64,000 nucleotides of DNA from an uncultured Caldilineaceae bacterium (GTDB lineage Bacteria; Chloroflexota; Anaerolineae; Caldilineales; Caldilineaceae): the NCBI GenBank assembly GCA_951813625.1, contig CATOTS010000016.1, forward strand, positions 49,510-113,509. Reading direction: 5' to 3'. Positions 43,863 to 51,204 of the stretch are shown piece after piece; position 1 is the first letter of the stretch, and every line of letters begins with the position of its first letter. The position numbers and the translations under genes are program-made. The notes beneath the pieces were generated by a model. The model worked only from the letters and a program-made list of their open reading frames with translations, was not told where the DNA came from and did not search any database.

Positions 43863-43959
43863 TTGGGCCCGTCCTGGTCACACGCGTCCCAAATTAAGGC
43901 GCGCGCACAGGCTTTTCGACGGTTCTAGATGGGCACTGCCTACTTTAGAGGGGTGTGAA

Positions 43960-44787
43960 ATGTATAATCTGCAGGGAAAAGCTGTGTTTGTCACCGGGGC
44001 AGGGGGTGAACACGGAATTGGACGTGCAATCGCACTCCGGCTCGCAGAAGATGGAGCGGACGTCGCTGTAACTGATATCGTCGAGAAACCGTATCCTGAA
44101 GCCGAATGGAGCGGTCTGCCGGCCCTAAAGGCGGAGATCGAAGCGATGGGGCGCCGCTCTCTGGCGTTGACCTGCGACGTGACCAATGCCTCTTCGGTTG
44201 AGGCCGCCATGCAACGTACCGCAGAGGCCTTTGGACAGGTCGATATCCTGGTCAACAACGCGGCGGCGCGCGGCGGCGGAGACCGTGTGCCCGTCGTCGA
44301 CCTGCCGGACTACGAGTGGGACCGCGTCATGGCCGTCAATCTGAAGGGGACCTTTGTCTGCAGCCGGGGAGCGGCGCGTCACATGATGGCCCGCGGCGGC
44401 GGCCGCATCATCAGCGTTTCGTCGGTTTTGGGACTGCGCGGAATTGCCCGCTTCGCCGCCTACTGCTCTTCCAAATTCGGTATCGTAGGACTGACACAGG
44501 CGCTCGCCCAGGAGTTGGCTCCGCACGGGATCACTGTCAACGCCATCTGCCCCAGCCTGACCCCCACCGAGCGGGTCGGCCACATGGTCAACCTGTTCGA
44601 AAACCCTCAGCTCGAAGTGAAGGAAGCGACGGACGCACTTCTGTCCGGGGCCGCCGGGAGTACGCCGATTGGCCGCCTCGCGCAGACCGACGACCTTGCC
44701 CACGCCGTCTCGTTTCTGGCATCGGACGGCGCCGATTTTCTCACCGGGCTTTCTCTTCCCGTCACCGGCGGGTCGTTCATGCGGTAG
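43960..44787 (+). CDS. SDR-family NAD(P)-dependent oxidoreductase
   Basis: A 275-residue classical short-chain dehydrogenase. The cofactor loop is VTGAGGEHGIGRAIAL, with CDVT, the structural NNAA motif (VDILVNNAA), catalytic Ser in IISVSSVLG, Tyr and Lys in YCSSKFG, then a PCPS-like segment ICPSLTPTER. AGAGGGG precedes ATG 43960. The substrate is unknown. It is the first gene of a plus-strand run of accessory genes, just downstream of head B. Confidence 0.93.
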   Translation: MYNLQGKAVFVTGAGGEHGIGRAIALRLAEDGADVAVTDIVEKPYPEAEWSGLPALKAEIEAMGRRSLALTCDVTNASSVEAAMQRTAEAFGQVDILVNNAAARGGGDRVPVVDLPDYEWDRVMAVNLKGTFVCSRGAARHMMARGGGRIISVSSVLGLRGIARFAAYCSSKFGIVGLTQALAQELAPHGITVNAICPSLTPTERVGHMVNLFENPQLEVKEATDALLSGAAGSTPIGRLAQTDDLAHAVSFLASDGADFLTGLSLPVTGGSFMR

Positions 44788-44877
44788 GAGACGGAAAACT
44801 CAGCCAAATGGTTCAATGCCATCGATATTCAGCTCGGACACGATTGCATTTCATACGAGTCCTGCTCGATATCCAAT

Positions 44878-44965
44878 CCGGCCCGCCCTCTGTGCGCGCA
44901 AGCGTCAATCACCTGATTCGGTTTACGGTCAGCAAGAATGTAGGGGTGGAACGGAGGACGGCCGG
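44878..44965 (+). repeat. Imperfect inverted-repeat element, copy 7
   Basis: An 88-bp copy in the opposite orientation to copies 1-6, matching the plus-strand genes here. It ends 21 nt before ATG 44987. Confidence 0.85.
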
Positions 44966-44986
44966 ACGACACACACGGAGAAGAGG

Positions 44987-45310
44987 ATGAGCTGCCAACC
45001 CTGGACCCGGGAGCAGGACCTGGCAGTCCTATATCTCAAGATTGCGTATGGAGACGAGTTGAGGCGTTTTCAGAATTTTCCAGCCGTCTTCGCTCTCGCC
45101 AAAGGAATGAATCGTAGTATAGAGTCCATCTACATGCGCAAAGCCAATTTCGATTCATTGGATCCTGCAGTTCCTTGGAAAGGGTTGAGTAACGCAGCCA
45201 AACTGACCAAACTGACTGAGAAGATTTGGAACGAATACGAGCATGATCCCGACCGGGTGCTGTGCGAAGCTCGAAGAGCCTATCAGGGATTGGCGGGAGC
45301 ATCTCTGTGA
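44987..45310 (+). CDS. Small protein resembling the N-terminal domain of some HNH endonucleases
   Basis: A 107-residue protein (GAGAAGAGG upstream). The sequence WTREQDLAVLYLKIAYGDEL, then ALAKGMNRSIESIYMRKANF and SLDP, matches the helical N-terminal module often found before HNH nuclease domains in bacteria. No HNH motif follows, so this is a stand-alone domain or a truncated gene. It is the first gene after inverted-repeat copy 7. Confidence 0.6.
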   Translation: MSCQPWTREQDLAVLYLKIAYGDELRRFQNFPAVFALAKGMNRSIESIYMRKANFDSLDPAVPWKGLSNAAKLTKLTEKIWNEYEHDPDRVLCEARRAYQGLAGASL

Positions 45311-45320
45311 ACCTGGGCAA

Positions 45321-45587
45321 ATGCGTACCAGTTGGCGGTATGAGATGGCTGGATTGGGAGGCATCTCCTTCACGCTGAAGCGAATCGCCACTTTCGCTGA
45401 GCTGGCGACCCTCCTGCAGGCGACAGTTGTTGAACTGAACAGGGAAGAGGTCTTAGGAGGGTCATATGACCAGTACACCTTCTTCCTCCTAATTATGGCC
45501 TCACCGCGCAACAGAGCCGGTTGCTGCGTGAACAGCACCGGCACGAGTCAGGAAGTGGAGGTTACCGTGACTGGACCGCGAGCGTAG
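45321..45587 (+). CDS. Doubtful small hypothetical protein
   Basis: An 88-codon frame from ATG 45321. The middle (TLKRIATFAELATLLQATVV) looks protein-like, but no ribosome binding site is visible and the C-terminus looks poor. It fills the gap before inverted-repeat copy 8. Confidence 0.3.
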   Translation: MRTSWRYEMAGLGGISFTLKRIATFAELATLLQATVVELNREEVLGGSYDQYTFFLLIMASPRNRAGCCVNSTGTSQEVEVTVTGPRA

Positions 45588-45616
45588 CAGATCCCGCTCG
45601 TAAACTTGAAATCACG

Positions 45617-45710
45617 CTGGCCAGCCCCCTGTGCGCGCAAGCGTTCAACCCGGGCCTTATGGTTTCCTCGAGCAACAGCATCTCACCCAGTGGAACGGGG
45701 GGCGGCCAGG
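45617..45710 (+). repeat. Imperfect inverted-repeat element, copy 8
   Basis: A 94-bp copy with well-conserved ends, terminating 23 nt before the TTG start at 45734 (AGGAG at 45721-45725). Confidence 0.87.
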
Positions 45711-45733
45711 TTCTATCAACAGGAGACAGAGTT

Positions 45734-45973
45734 TTGGCACAATTTCCCGGCAGCGGCCACGCATGGCAGCGGGTCCAGATTGCCTCCGACTATGTCGGCG
45801 ACGACGGCAGCGTCGAATGGATCGAAGTCTGCATCTACTGCTACGCCGAGCGCCTCATGGCCAAACACCCCAACGGCTAGGCCTGCGTCATACGGACCGA
45901 CCCAGACCCCCTGCCCCGGCCGTGCATAAGAGATTCTCGGGAATCCGCCATCGTGCGGGGCAACCCCAGCTGA
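45734..45973 (+). pseudogene. W-CxxC-DPDP family gene interrupted by an in-frame TAG, copy 5
   Basis: From TTG 45734 (good ribosome binding site) the frame gives GHAWQRVQI, CIYC and MAKHPNG, then TAG at 45878-45880. It then continues in the same frame with ACVIRTDPDPLPRPC and stops at TGA 45971. All other family features are intact on both sides of the amber codon. It is either a fresh pseudogene or a readthrough gene. Confidence 0.75.
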
Positions 45974-46000
45974 CGGCAACCACCGCGGCCGGCAAAGAGA

Positions 46001-46273
46001 ATGCAGTTGAGTGGAAAAACTCCACCGCGAGGACGCAAGAGGCTGTGCCTTGGAAACCCCATGAAGATTGGCGAAAGCTTCACCCCTGAGACCATGCTCA
46101 CCGCCGCCCAGACCTTGCTGGATTGCGCCCAGGAGCAGAATAACAGAGACGAACAGGAGCCTCCCACCCGCCCGGCCAGCTCCCTGTGCGCGCAAGCGTT
46201 CAACCCGGGTGTCCTGGTATCAGATCTCCATTCCTCCCCGTGGAACGGGGGGCGGCCGGGCTACAAGCGATAG
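46001..46273 (+). CDS. Small PPRGRK-family protein running into an inverted repeat
   Basis: A 90-codon frame from ATG 46001: LSGKTPPRGRKRLCLGNP, then an amphipathic helix ETMLTAAQTLLDCAQEQN. The last 30 codons are translated inverted-repeat copy 9, so the ancestral stop was probably lost or the element inserted. A relative with a frameshift lies on the minus strand at 50730-50890. Function unknown. Confidence 0.45.
   Translation: MQLSGKTPPRGRKRLCLGNPMKIGESFTPETMLTAAQTLLDCAQEQNNRDEQEPPTRPASSLCAQAFNPGVLVSDLHSSPWNGGRPGYKR
46172..46259 (+). repeat. Imperfect inverted-repeat element, copy 9
   Basis: An 88-bp copy ending 25 nt before ATG 46285, with AGGAAAGG in between. Confidence 0.87.
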
Positions 46274-46284
46274 GAAAGGCAGAA

Positions 46285-46614
46285 ATGCACTATGCACTGC
46301 GCTCGCCAGAGACACCTTTGTCTGACCGCCAAGAGATTGCCGCTCGAATCGTGCAAGCGGTGAGGGACGGGAAGCCAGAATCTCTCAGAGGCGACCCGAG
46401 GGTCATTTACGTCTGGGAACAAGCCGCCCCCGGCGTCTACTGCTTCTGCATTTACTGCAATACAGGGGTGAATATACGGGAGGACGGGGAGTGGAGGCAT
46501 TTTTGGCATAATCATCATCGAGGAGGCGTCAAGCAGCGTCTTTGTAAGCAAATTGCGCAAATCCTCGACATGACACCCATTATCGGTCATGCGCCCCGCC
46601 CAGCAGAGGACTAA
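46285..46614 (+). CDS. Hypothetical protein with CxYC knuckle
   Basis: A 109-residue protein from ATG 46285. The first half has a helix with DRQEIAARIVQAVRDGKPES. The middle reads YCFCIYCNTGVNI, followed by WRHFWHNHHRGG and a helical end (CKQIAQILDM). The CIYC knuckle equals that of the 45734 protein but the DPDP motif is absent. A His-rich loop may complete a metal site. Function unknown. Confidence 0.55.
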   Translation: MHYALRSPETPLSDRQEIAARIVQAVRDGKPESLRGDPRVIYVWEQAAPGVYCFCIYCNTGVNIREDGEWRHFWHNHHRGGVKQRLCKQIAQILDMTPIIGHAPRPAED

Positions 46615-46617
46615 TCC

Positions 46618-46874
46618 GTGACGGCCCCCCACTGGGCCAACCGCATTATGTGGACCGGCGACAACCTCGACAGCATGCGGGGCATGAACGCTGCGTCCGT
46701 CGACCTCATCTACCTCGACCTGCCCTTCAACTCCAACCGCAACTACACCGCGCCGATGGCGGCAGCCACCACATAGACAACCTGCAGTTCCTCTGCAACG
46801 CGTGCAACAGCAAGAAAGGTGCCGGCACCCAGGCCCGACTCATCGCCAAACTCAAAGCCGAAGGCATACTCTGA
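46618..46874 (+). pseudogene. DNA methyltransferase with large internal deletion, joined to its HNH-like end
   Basis: From GTG 46618 the first frame gives NRIMWTGDNLDSMRGMN and VDLIYLDLPFNSNRNY (motif IV, with DPPF changed to DLPF) and ends at TAG 46774. An overlapping frame then gives GGSHHIDNLQFLCNACNSKK and a short tail to TGA 46874, which looks like the C-terminal HNH-like end of the same kind of enzyme. Target-recognition and SAM-binding parts are missing. Confidence 0.75.
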
Positions 46875-46885
46875 AGGAGGAATCC

Positions 46886-47536
46886 ATGAGATTTCGTTTA
46901 ACGTATGAAGGGATTTTGTATGCTTCCCAAAACACAAGTGACAAGAAAAAGCACAAGCACTGCATACGAAAGAGTTTCCACCCACAATTGAAAAATATGT
47001 GGGAGAATCACCCTCTACTATCCGTGCTCAAAGTGGCTGGAACATTAGAAGAGAACTTCGACATGATGAGCACACCATCTGATTTTTTTGCTCGGTTGGC
47101 TCCAGAGAAGAATCAACTCAGACCGCTTAACCGCGTCATTTCTGAATATTCATGTTTCTGGAGGGATGACTACAAGTTTGTGCCATTAGTCTGTAAGTGT
47201 TTTCGGCTTCAATGTTCATTCGATATTCTACTGTTAACTGGGACTCGACCAGGCCCTCCCACAGGAGACCTCGACAACCGAGTAAAGACTTTGGTTGACG
47301 CTCTAAGAATGCCGGCACTCCAGGAATTGAAGGGAATTGAAAATCCAGCCCGCGATGAGAAGCCGTTTTTCTGTTTGCTTGAAGACGACGCTCTCATCAC
47401 TTCCTTTAAGGTGGAGACAGATACCCTATGGGCCGCAGCTCCTGCCCCACAAGACGACCCACAATATGTGAAGAGCGTAATTGGAGTGACCCTTCAGCCT
47501 TCTCTGGGGACAGCATTCAATCTGGGATTTGCCTAA
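46886..47536 (+). CDS. RusA-like Holliday junction resolvase family protein
   Basis: A 216-residue protein (AAGGAGG upstream of ATG 46886). The N-terminal 110 residues are not recognised. The C-terminal half has GDLDNRVKTLVDALRMP and LLEDDALITSFKVE, the DLDN..K...DAL and DD..I pattern of RusA-type endonucleases. Base composition is more AT-rich than its neighbours, suggesting separate acquisition. It may resolve junctions formed during element recombination, which would be interesting given the inverted repeats, but that link is speculative. Confidence 0.65.
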   Translation: MRFRLTYEGILYASQNTSDKKKHKHCIRKSFHPQLKNMWENHPLLSVLKVAGTLEENFDMMSTPSDFFARLAPEKNQLRPLNRVISEYSCFWRDDYKFVPLVCKCFRLQCSFDILLLTGTRPGPPTGDLDNRVKTLVDALRMPALQELKGIENPARDEKPFFCLLEDDALITSFKVETDTLWAAAPAPQDDPQYVKSVIGVTLQPSLGTAFNLGFA

Positions 47537-47590
47537 TCCTTCTGCAGGGTGTTCTCGGCCTCCTTCATCCCTACGCAGGAGACCCACCCG

Positions 47591-47905
47591 GTGAGCGCCA
47601 AAATCAAAGTGTCGATTGCCATCGTCCTCGGCATGATCAACACCTTCTAGCCGCCCGCCGCCCTCCACGCCGCCCAGGACGACGACACTCTCAGCGACCA
47701 GCTCGCCGAACTCTTCGAACGGGTCGAAACCCTTGAAGAGATATGGCAGGCCTAGGGCGCGTCCGAACTGCCCGACAGCTCCTGCGCCCTCCTTCAGTCC
47801 CCTATGCCGCCCCCCAGCCGCCGTCGCGCTCGGCTGGCCCGGAGCCGAAAAGTTCACCCGCCCCGTCAGCGCATCATTGGAGCAGCCCGGCAGCATCCAT
47901 GGTAG
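47591..47905 (+). pseudogene. Secreted coiled-coil family gene with two in-frame TAG codons
   Basis: From GTG 47591 (GGAG upstream) the frame reads MSAKIKVSIAIVLGMINTF, TAG (47648), PPAALHAAQDDD, then LAELFERVETLEEIWQA, TAG (47753), GASELPDSSCALLQS. The second TAG aligns with Gln in the 9575-9952 relative (EAQGAHNLPDGSCSLLQ). After LLQS the frame appears shifted or lost. Signal peptide and coiled coil are otherwise preserved. Confidence 0.7.
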
Positions 47906-48497
47906 AGAGGGCATGGCTCGATTGAAGCAGTGCCGTCCGCGTGTTTGACGATGAGGGGCGGACGGCCACCGTCTCGTTCCCAAACTCATTGCCCGTCTTA
48001 AGCGGGGATTGGTTGGTCCCGCATGTCGTTCCCGACAGTTCTTGCGGGTCTGATGTCTGACGGCTGCGGTCGTGATATCGGGGGAGGGCTACGATTTTGC
48101 CTACGATTTGACCTGGCGGCTGCAACAGATTCCTCCTCATCGCCGGCTGGGGCGGCCGTGTTGGCCGCTACGGACGGGAAGGTCTCGGGTAACTTGAGAC
48201 TTGGGGGAAAGCGCTTAGAGCGGCTTCTGTGATGTTTTTCGCCCGGCTCAGGCGCTATCCAGCCAAGTTGGCGTTGGGGACGCGTCGCCTGCGGTCTACC
48301 CCGGCGTGGGGGCAACTGCAATTGGTGGCTGGTGGTTAGCGGCCAGTGGCTAAGTTGAGGTCTATCCCCGCGTGTGCGGGGGAACTATGCTAGACAGACC
48401 TTGGCACCGAGAATGTTCTGCTCCGCCGGCAAAGCGGGCAAGCGCTTGCGGCAGCCGGCTGCAGTCTGCATCTCCCATCATGGGGGGGGGGGGGGGT
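47906..48497. other. Stretch of gene remnants and two CRISPR-repeat-like sequences
   Basis: A broken frame near 47938-48057 (RVFDDEGRTATVSFPNSL) has no start. GGTCTACCCCGGCGTGGGGG at 48293 and GGTCTATCCCCGCGTGTGCG at 48359 resemble type I-E CRISPR repeats 66 bp apart. A 15-G run lies at 48482-48496. A ~70-bp block at 48168-48240 resembles sequence upstream of the XRE gene near 59.0 kb. Confidence 0.45.
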
Positions 48498-48530
48498 GTC
48501 AGTATTGTGTCAATTTAAGTTTTTTCGCGT
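48498..48530. promoter_or_regulatory. Remnant of an array head (head C)
   Basis: GTCAGTATTGTGTCAAT at about 48498-48514 equals one box of heads A and B, but the partner box is missing and a G homopolymer abuts it. On the minus strand GGGAGATGCAGACTGCA follows, similar to the first codons after head B. Confidence 0.45.
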
Positions 48531-48634
48531 CATTATCATGGCAAAACGAAACATGCCCTGCGTGCGCAGCGTCACCAATGTAGCCCCGGAAACCAGTTCA
48601 CTCGTGCAGACGGGGAAACAAAGGAGACACTATC

Positions 48635-49183
48635 ATGATGTAGGTACGCCTTTGCGCCGCCCTCGCAGTCCTCATTGCCGACCTCGTAAGCCCAGCCACT
48701 GTTTTCGCCGGAGATTGGTGTGTTTTTTCCGATGGCACACACGTCCACGTCGCTTGTTCGGATTACACCCCCGAACAGTATAACAACCGTCATCGGCATG
48801 ACGACGGCGGCGGCCACCGAGACAGCGGCGGCGACGGCGACGGTCACCACCAGGAAGCCGACTGTCTCGTCGCCCACGCCGCCACCCCGGCCCAGCTCTG
48901 CCCCCTCGAAGGCACCAACAGCTTCCAGTACTACCACATCGGCGCCGACGGCAGCTCCGCCGAAGGGCCCATCATCACCCGCCCGTCCGCCGGCTCACCT
49001 GCCGTGCAGCTGTACAGCGGCACCAATCCGATGACTGGCAAGTCGGTTGTCATCGAGTACAGAACCGACGGTTCGAACCACCTGAAGGTGAGCACCTACT
49101 ATCCCAACACCGAGTACGACACCGACAAGGCCTACGTCTTTACGGTAAGCGACGACAACACTGTGACCCATATCAGCTGGTAG
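48635..49183 (+). pseudogene. Secreted family C gene with TAG at codon 3, otherwise intact
   Basis: AAAGGAG sits eight bases before ATG ATG TAG (48635-48643). The frame then runs 179 codons without damage: a signal peptide (ending TVFAG), GDWCVFSDGTHVHVACSD, a His/Asp/Gly-rich loop and a C-terminal domain ending KAYVFTVSDDNTVTHISW, related to the 12289-12834 protein. No ATG, GTG or TTG lies between the TAG and the signal peptide, so the gene is silent unless TAG is read through. Confidence 0.75.
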
Positions 49184-49292
49184 GAAGCCGCAGACCAGGT
49201 GAATCTCTCCCTATATCCTCTTCGGGAGAGGTTCCCCCCCTCCTCCATCAAACCAGGACGGACATCTCGCCAGGCTAGTGGCCAGGGGCGCT

Positions 49293-49505
49293 AGTGGGCG
49301 GTCGTCGGCGTCGGTGGAGGTGGCGCGGCAACGACAGCAACGTTTGCGGCACGGCCTGCGAACTGAGCGTAGGGGCGGTAGATCCAGGCGGGGCCGGTCG
49401 CGGTCCGGATGCGTCCCGCGTCGCCAGTGTGCGTACAATCTAGTCCGTGAAGAAGAGCGTCAGCGCCAACAAGGCCGCCTGCGCTACCCATTTCATCGTC
49501 TTCAT
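49293..49505 (-). pseudogene. Remnant of a small exported SH3-like protein
   Basis: Minus-strand ATG 49505 gives a hydrophobic leader (MKTMKWVAQAALLALTLFF) ending at TAG 49440. In another frame the sequence continues with GPAWIYRPYAQF and a Pro-rich tail, resembling the end of an SH3b domain. A frameshift plus stop separates them. Confidence 0.45.
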
Positions 49506-49530
49506 GGCTGTTGTTGCCGATACGCGTTCC

Positions 49531-49710
49531 TCACGGCGAGCAGACGTATTCCCACACGGCGGTATGCTCGCAACCGTCGCCTTTGCAGGGCGGGAAAACG
49601 GCACCTTCGTCGAGCTCGAGCAGCACGGCAGGGTGGCAGCGGGCACGGTAGAGGCCGGTCAGGCGGCATGTTTCGCCGGTAATGAATGTGAGGCCTGCGT
49701 ATGCTTCCAT
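49531..49710 (-). CDS. Small Cys-rich protein (59 aa)
   Basis: GAGGAG precedes ATG 49710, 18 nt after inverted-repeat copy 10. The product reads FITGETCRLTGLYRARCHPA, then a Leu/Asp stretch, FPPCKGDGCEH and AVWEYVCSP. The pattern G-E-T-C-x2-T-G-x-Y and FPPC is reminiscent of small zinc-ribbon-like stress proteins with a beta-hairpin. Six Cys and two His could hold a metal. Not recognised with certainty. Confidence 0.65.
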   Translation of the reverse strand: MEAYAGLTFITGETCRLTGLYRARCHPAVLLELDEGAVFPPCKGDGCEHTAVWEYVCSP

Positions 49711-49728
49711 CCGGCGTTCTCCTCAAGC

Positions 49729-49822
49729 CCGGCCGCCTCCCGTTCCTCAGGCATCGGGTAGACAGACGCGATTACCAGCGCGGACCCAAGGTTAACGCTT
49801 GCGCGCACAGGGGGTTGGCCGG
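49729..49822 (-). repeat. Imperfect inverted-repeat element, copy 10
   Basis: A 94-bp copy between the 49856-50209 gene and the small Cys-rich gene. Confidence 0.87.
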
Positions 49823-49855
49823 GATGATCGGGTTCAGGTCAGTTGCATACGCAGT

Positions 49856-50209
49856 TCACATTGTTCTCTGCATACCGCGTAGTTCCGCTTCCAGTTCACG
49901 GATTCGGGCGGTGTTGGTGTAATGTCGTCCGCGGCCAATGTAGTTGGCAACTACATTGGCCAGGATGGCGAGCATCATTGTCACCAGGATGAAGTTGGCC
50001 AACCGCAGGCGCTGCTCCCGTTCAGCTTCGAGACGGACGCTCAGGGTTGCATCCACCGCATCATTTTCTTCAGCGAGATCCTCAAACAGGGAGATGGCCT
50101 CTGAGGTGGCCGTTCTCTGCGACACCATCACCATTTGAAACAGGGAAAGCAGCATCGCAATGATCGTGATTATGTTGAAAACTACAGGATGGCCGAATAT
50201 ACCTTTCAT
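49856..50209 (-). CDS. Two-pass membrane protein with C-terminal coiled coil, paralog b
   Basis: A 117-residue protein. Membrane segment 1 is FNIITIIAMLLSLFQMV, then an acidic loop of about 40 residues, membrane segment 2 (ILVTMMLAILANVVANYIG) and a short helix ARIRELEAELR. It overlaps the upstream paralog by four bases (ATGA at 50206-50209). The pair probably forms a hetero-oligomeric membrane complex. Function unknown. Confidence 0.75.
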   Translation of the reverse strand: MKGIFGHPVVFNIITIIAMLLSLFQMVMVSQRTATSEAISLFEDLAEENDAVDATLSVRLEAEREQRLRLANFILVTMMLAILANVVANYIGRGRHYTNTARIRELEAELRGMQRTM

Positions 50210-50586
50210 TCTGCGTTCTCCTTTGGTCTCATTGCGTTGCGCAACTCTGCTTCAAGTTCATGAATTCGGGCAGCATTTGCGCGCTGTCTTCCCCTGCCCA
50301 GAAAATTCGCAATGACATTGGAGATGATTGCGACAATGATTGCCGCTATCATGCCATTGATGAACCACTGGCGTTGCTCCTGGTCGGTCAAAAGGCGCGC
50401 ACTTAGCCTCTGGCCCATTTCTTCGCCCGACGCGCCCTTTTCGCCGATCTCTTCGAGAATCTGAATGGCCTCGACCATCGTTGGTGTCGTACGTATTGCC
50501 GTCTCCGTCAGCAGTTGGAACAGTGAGAGCAGCATCGCCACAATTGTAATGATATTGAACAAGGTGGGTGGAATGAGTTTGTTCAT
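50206..50586 (-). CDS. Two-pass membrane protein with C-terminal coiled coil, paralog a
   Basis: A 126-residue paralog of the next gene, with the same layout: LFNIITIVAMLLSLFQLL, a loop with acidic helices, NGMIAAIIVAIISNVIANFLG and ARIHELEAELRNA. Inverted-repeat copy 11 ends 23 nt before ATG 50586 with AGGAG between. Confidence 0.75.
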   Translation of the reverse strand: MNKLIPPTLFNIITIVAMLLSLFQLLTETAIRTTPTMVEAIQILEEIGEKGASGEEMGQRLSARLLTDQEQRQWFINGMIAAIIVAIISNVIANFLGRGRQRANAARIHELEAELRNAMRPKENAE

Positions 50587-50609
50587 TCGTCTTGCGCTCC
50601 TGTGTAAGT

Positions 50610-50713
50610 CCGGCCGCCCTTCGTTCCACGAGCTTGTATTTGAGGAGGGTGATGCGATTGCCAGTGCTGACCGGGTTTTGACGCCTGACGGCGCACAGGG
50701 GGCTGGAGGCCGG
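50610..50713 (-). repeat. Imperfect inverted-repeat element, copy 11
   Basis: A 104-bp copy whose distal end has a 3-base insertion (GGCTGGAGGCCGG in place of GGCTGGCCGG). Confidence 0.83.
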
Positions 50714-50729
50714 GCGCAGCGGCGTTCTT

Positions 50730-50890
50730 ATTCGTTCCTGCGCGGGCGAAGTCGAGCAGGACCTGGGTGGCGGTGAGCATGACTACGCAGGTGGCGTTTT
50801 CTGCAAGTTTGATGAGGGTCTTCAAGGCGCACTGCCTTGCGTCCTCGGGGCAGATTTTCCCGCTCGATGCCGGCTTCCTTTTTGGACAAA
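50730..50890 (-). pseudogene. Frameshifted PPRGRK-family small gene
   Basis: On the minus strand, ENLPRGRKAVRLEDP is followed in another frame by IKLAENATCVVMLTATQVLL and DFARAGTNKN, together matching the order of the 46001 protein (PPRGRKRLCLGNP, then MLTAAQTLLDCAQEQN). A single frameshift separates the two parts. Confidence 0.5.
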
Positions 50891-50915
50891 CCTAGCCGCC
50901 CCCCCCCGTTCCACG
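50891..50915 (-). repeat. Half copy of the inverted-repeat element (copy 12)
   Basis: The gene-proximal end is present (CCTAGCCGCC, a C run, then CGTTCCACGTGGAA), but I do not find the distal end. It precedes the frameshifted PPRGRK gene. Confidence 0.6.
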
Positions 50916-50980
50916 TGGAATGAGGTGTGAGTGGAGGGGCAGTTCGATAGCCAGGAAACGACGCCGGCATGCCTCTGACT

Positions 50981-51166
50981 TCAAGTTCCACGTTGCCCTG
51001 CAGGTTTTTGACGGAAAGATAACTGCAAGCAATCATGTGAAAGCGGAATCCAGGCCCACTTGGTCCGCACCTGCAAATGGCAACTGCCGGGTTTAGCAGA
51101 AAACAGATCCATGCCGGGCCGTTGCTGTCTGACAACTGGCATCGCCCCCGCAAGGATTTTTTGCAT
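50981..51166 (-). CDS. Short ORF at the start of a minus-strand run
   Basis: ATG 51166 has GGAGGG upstream and lies just below head D. The 61-residue product begins MQKILAGAMPVVRQQRPG and has no recognisable domain. It may be a leader peptide; part of it overlaps leader sequence shared with heads A and B. Confidence 0.35.
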   Translation of the reverse strand: MQKILAGAMPVVRQQRPGMDLFSAKPGSCHLQVRTKWAWIPLSHDCLQLSFRQKPAGQRGT

Positions 51167-51204
51167 GTTCACCCTCCGGTTCTGACCTTTTGCACTACAC
51201 ACGC

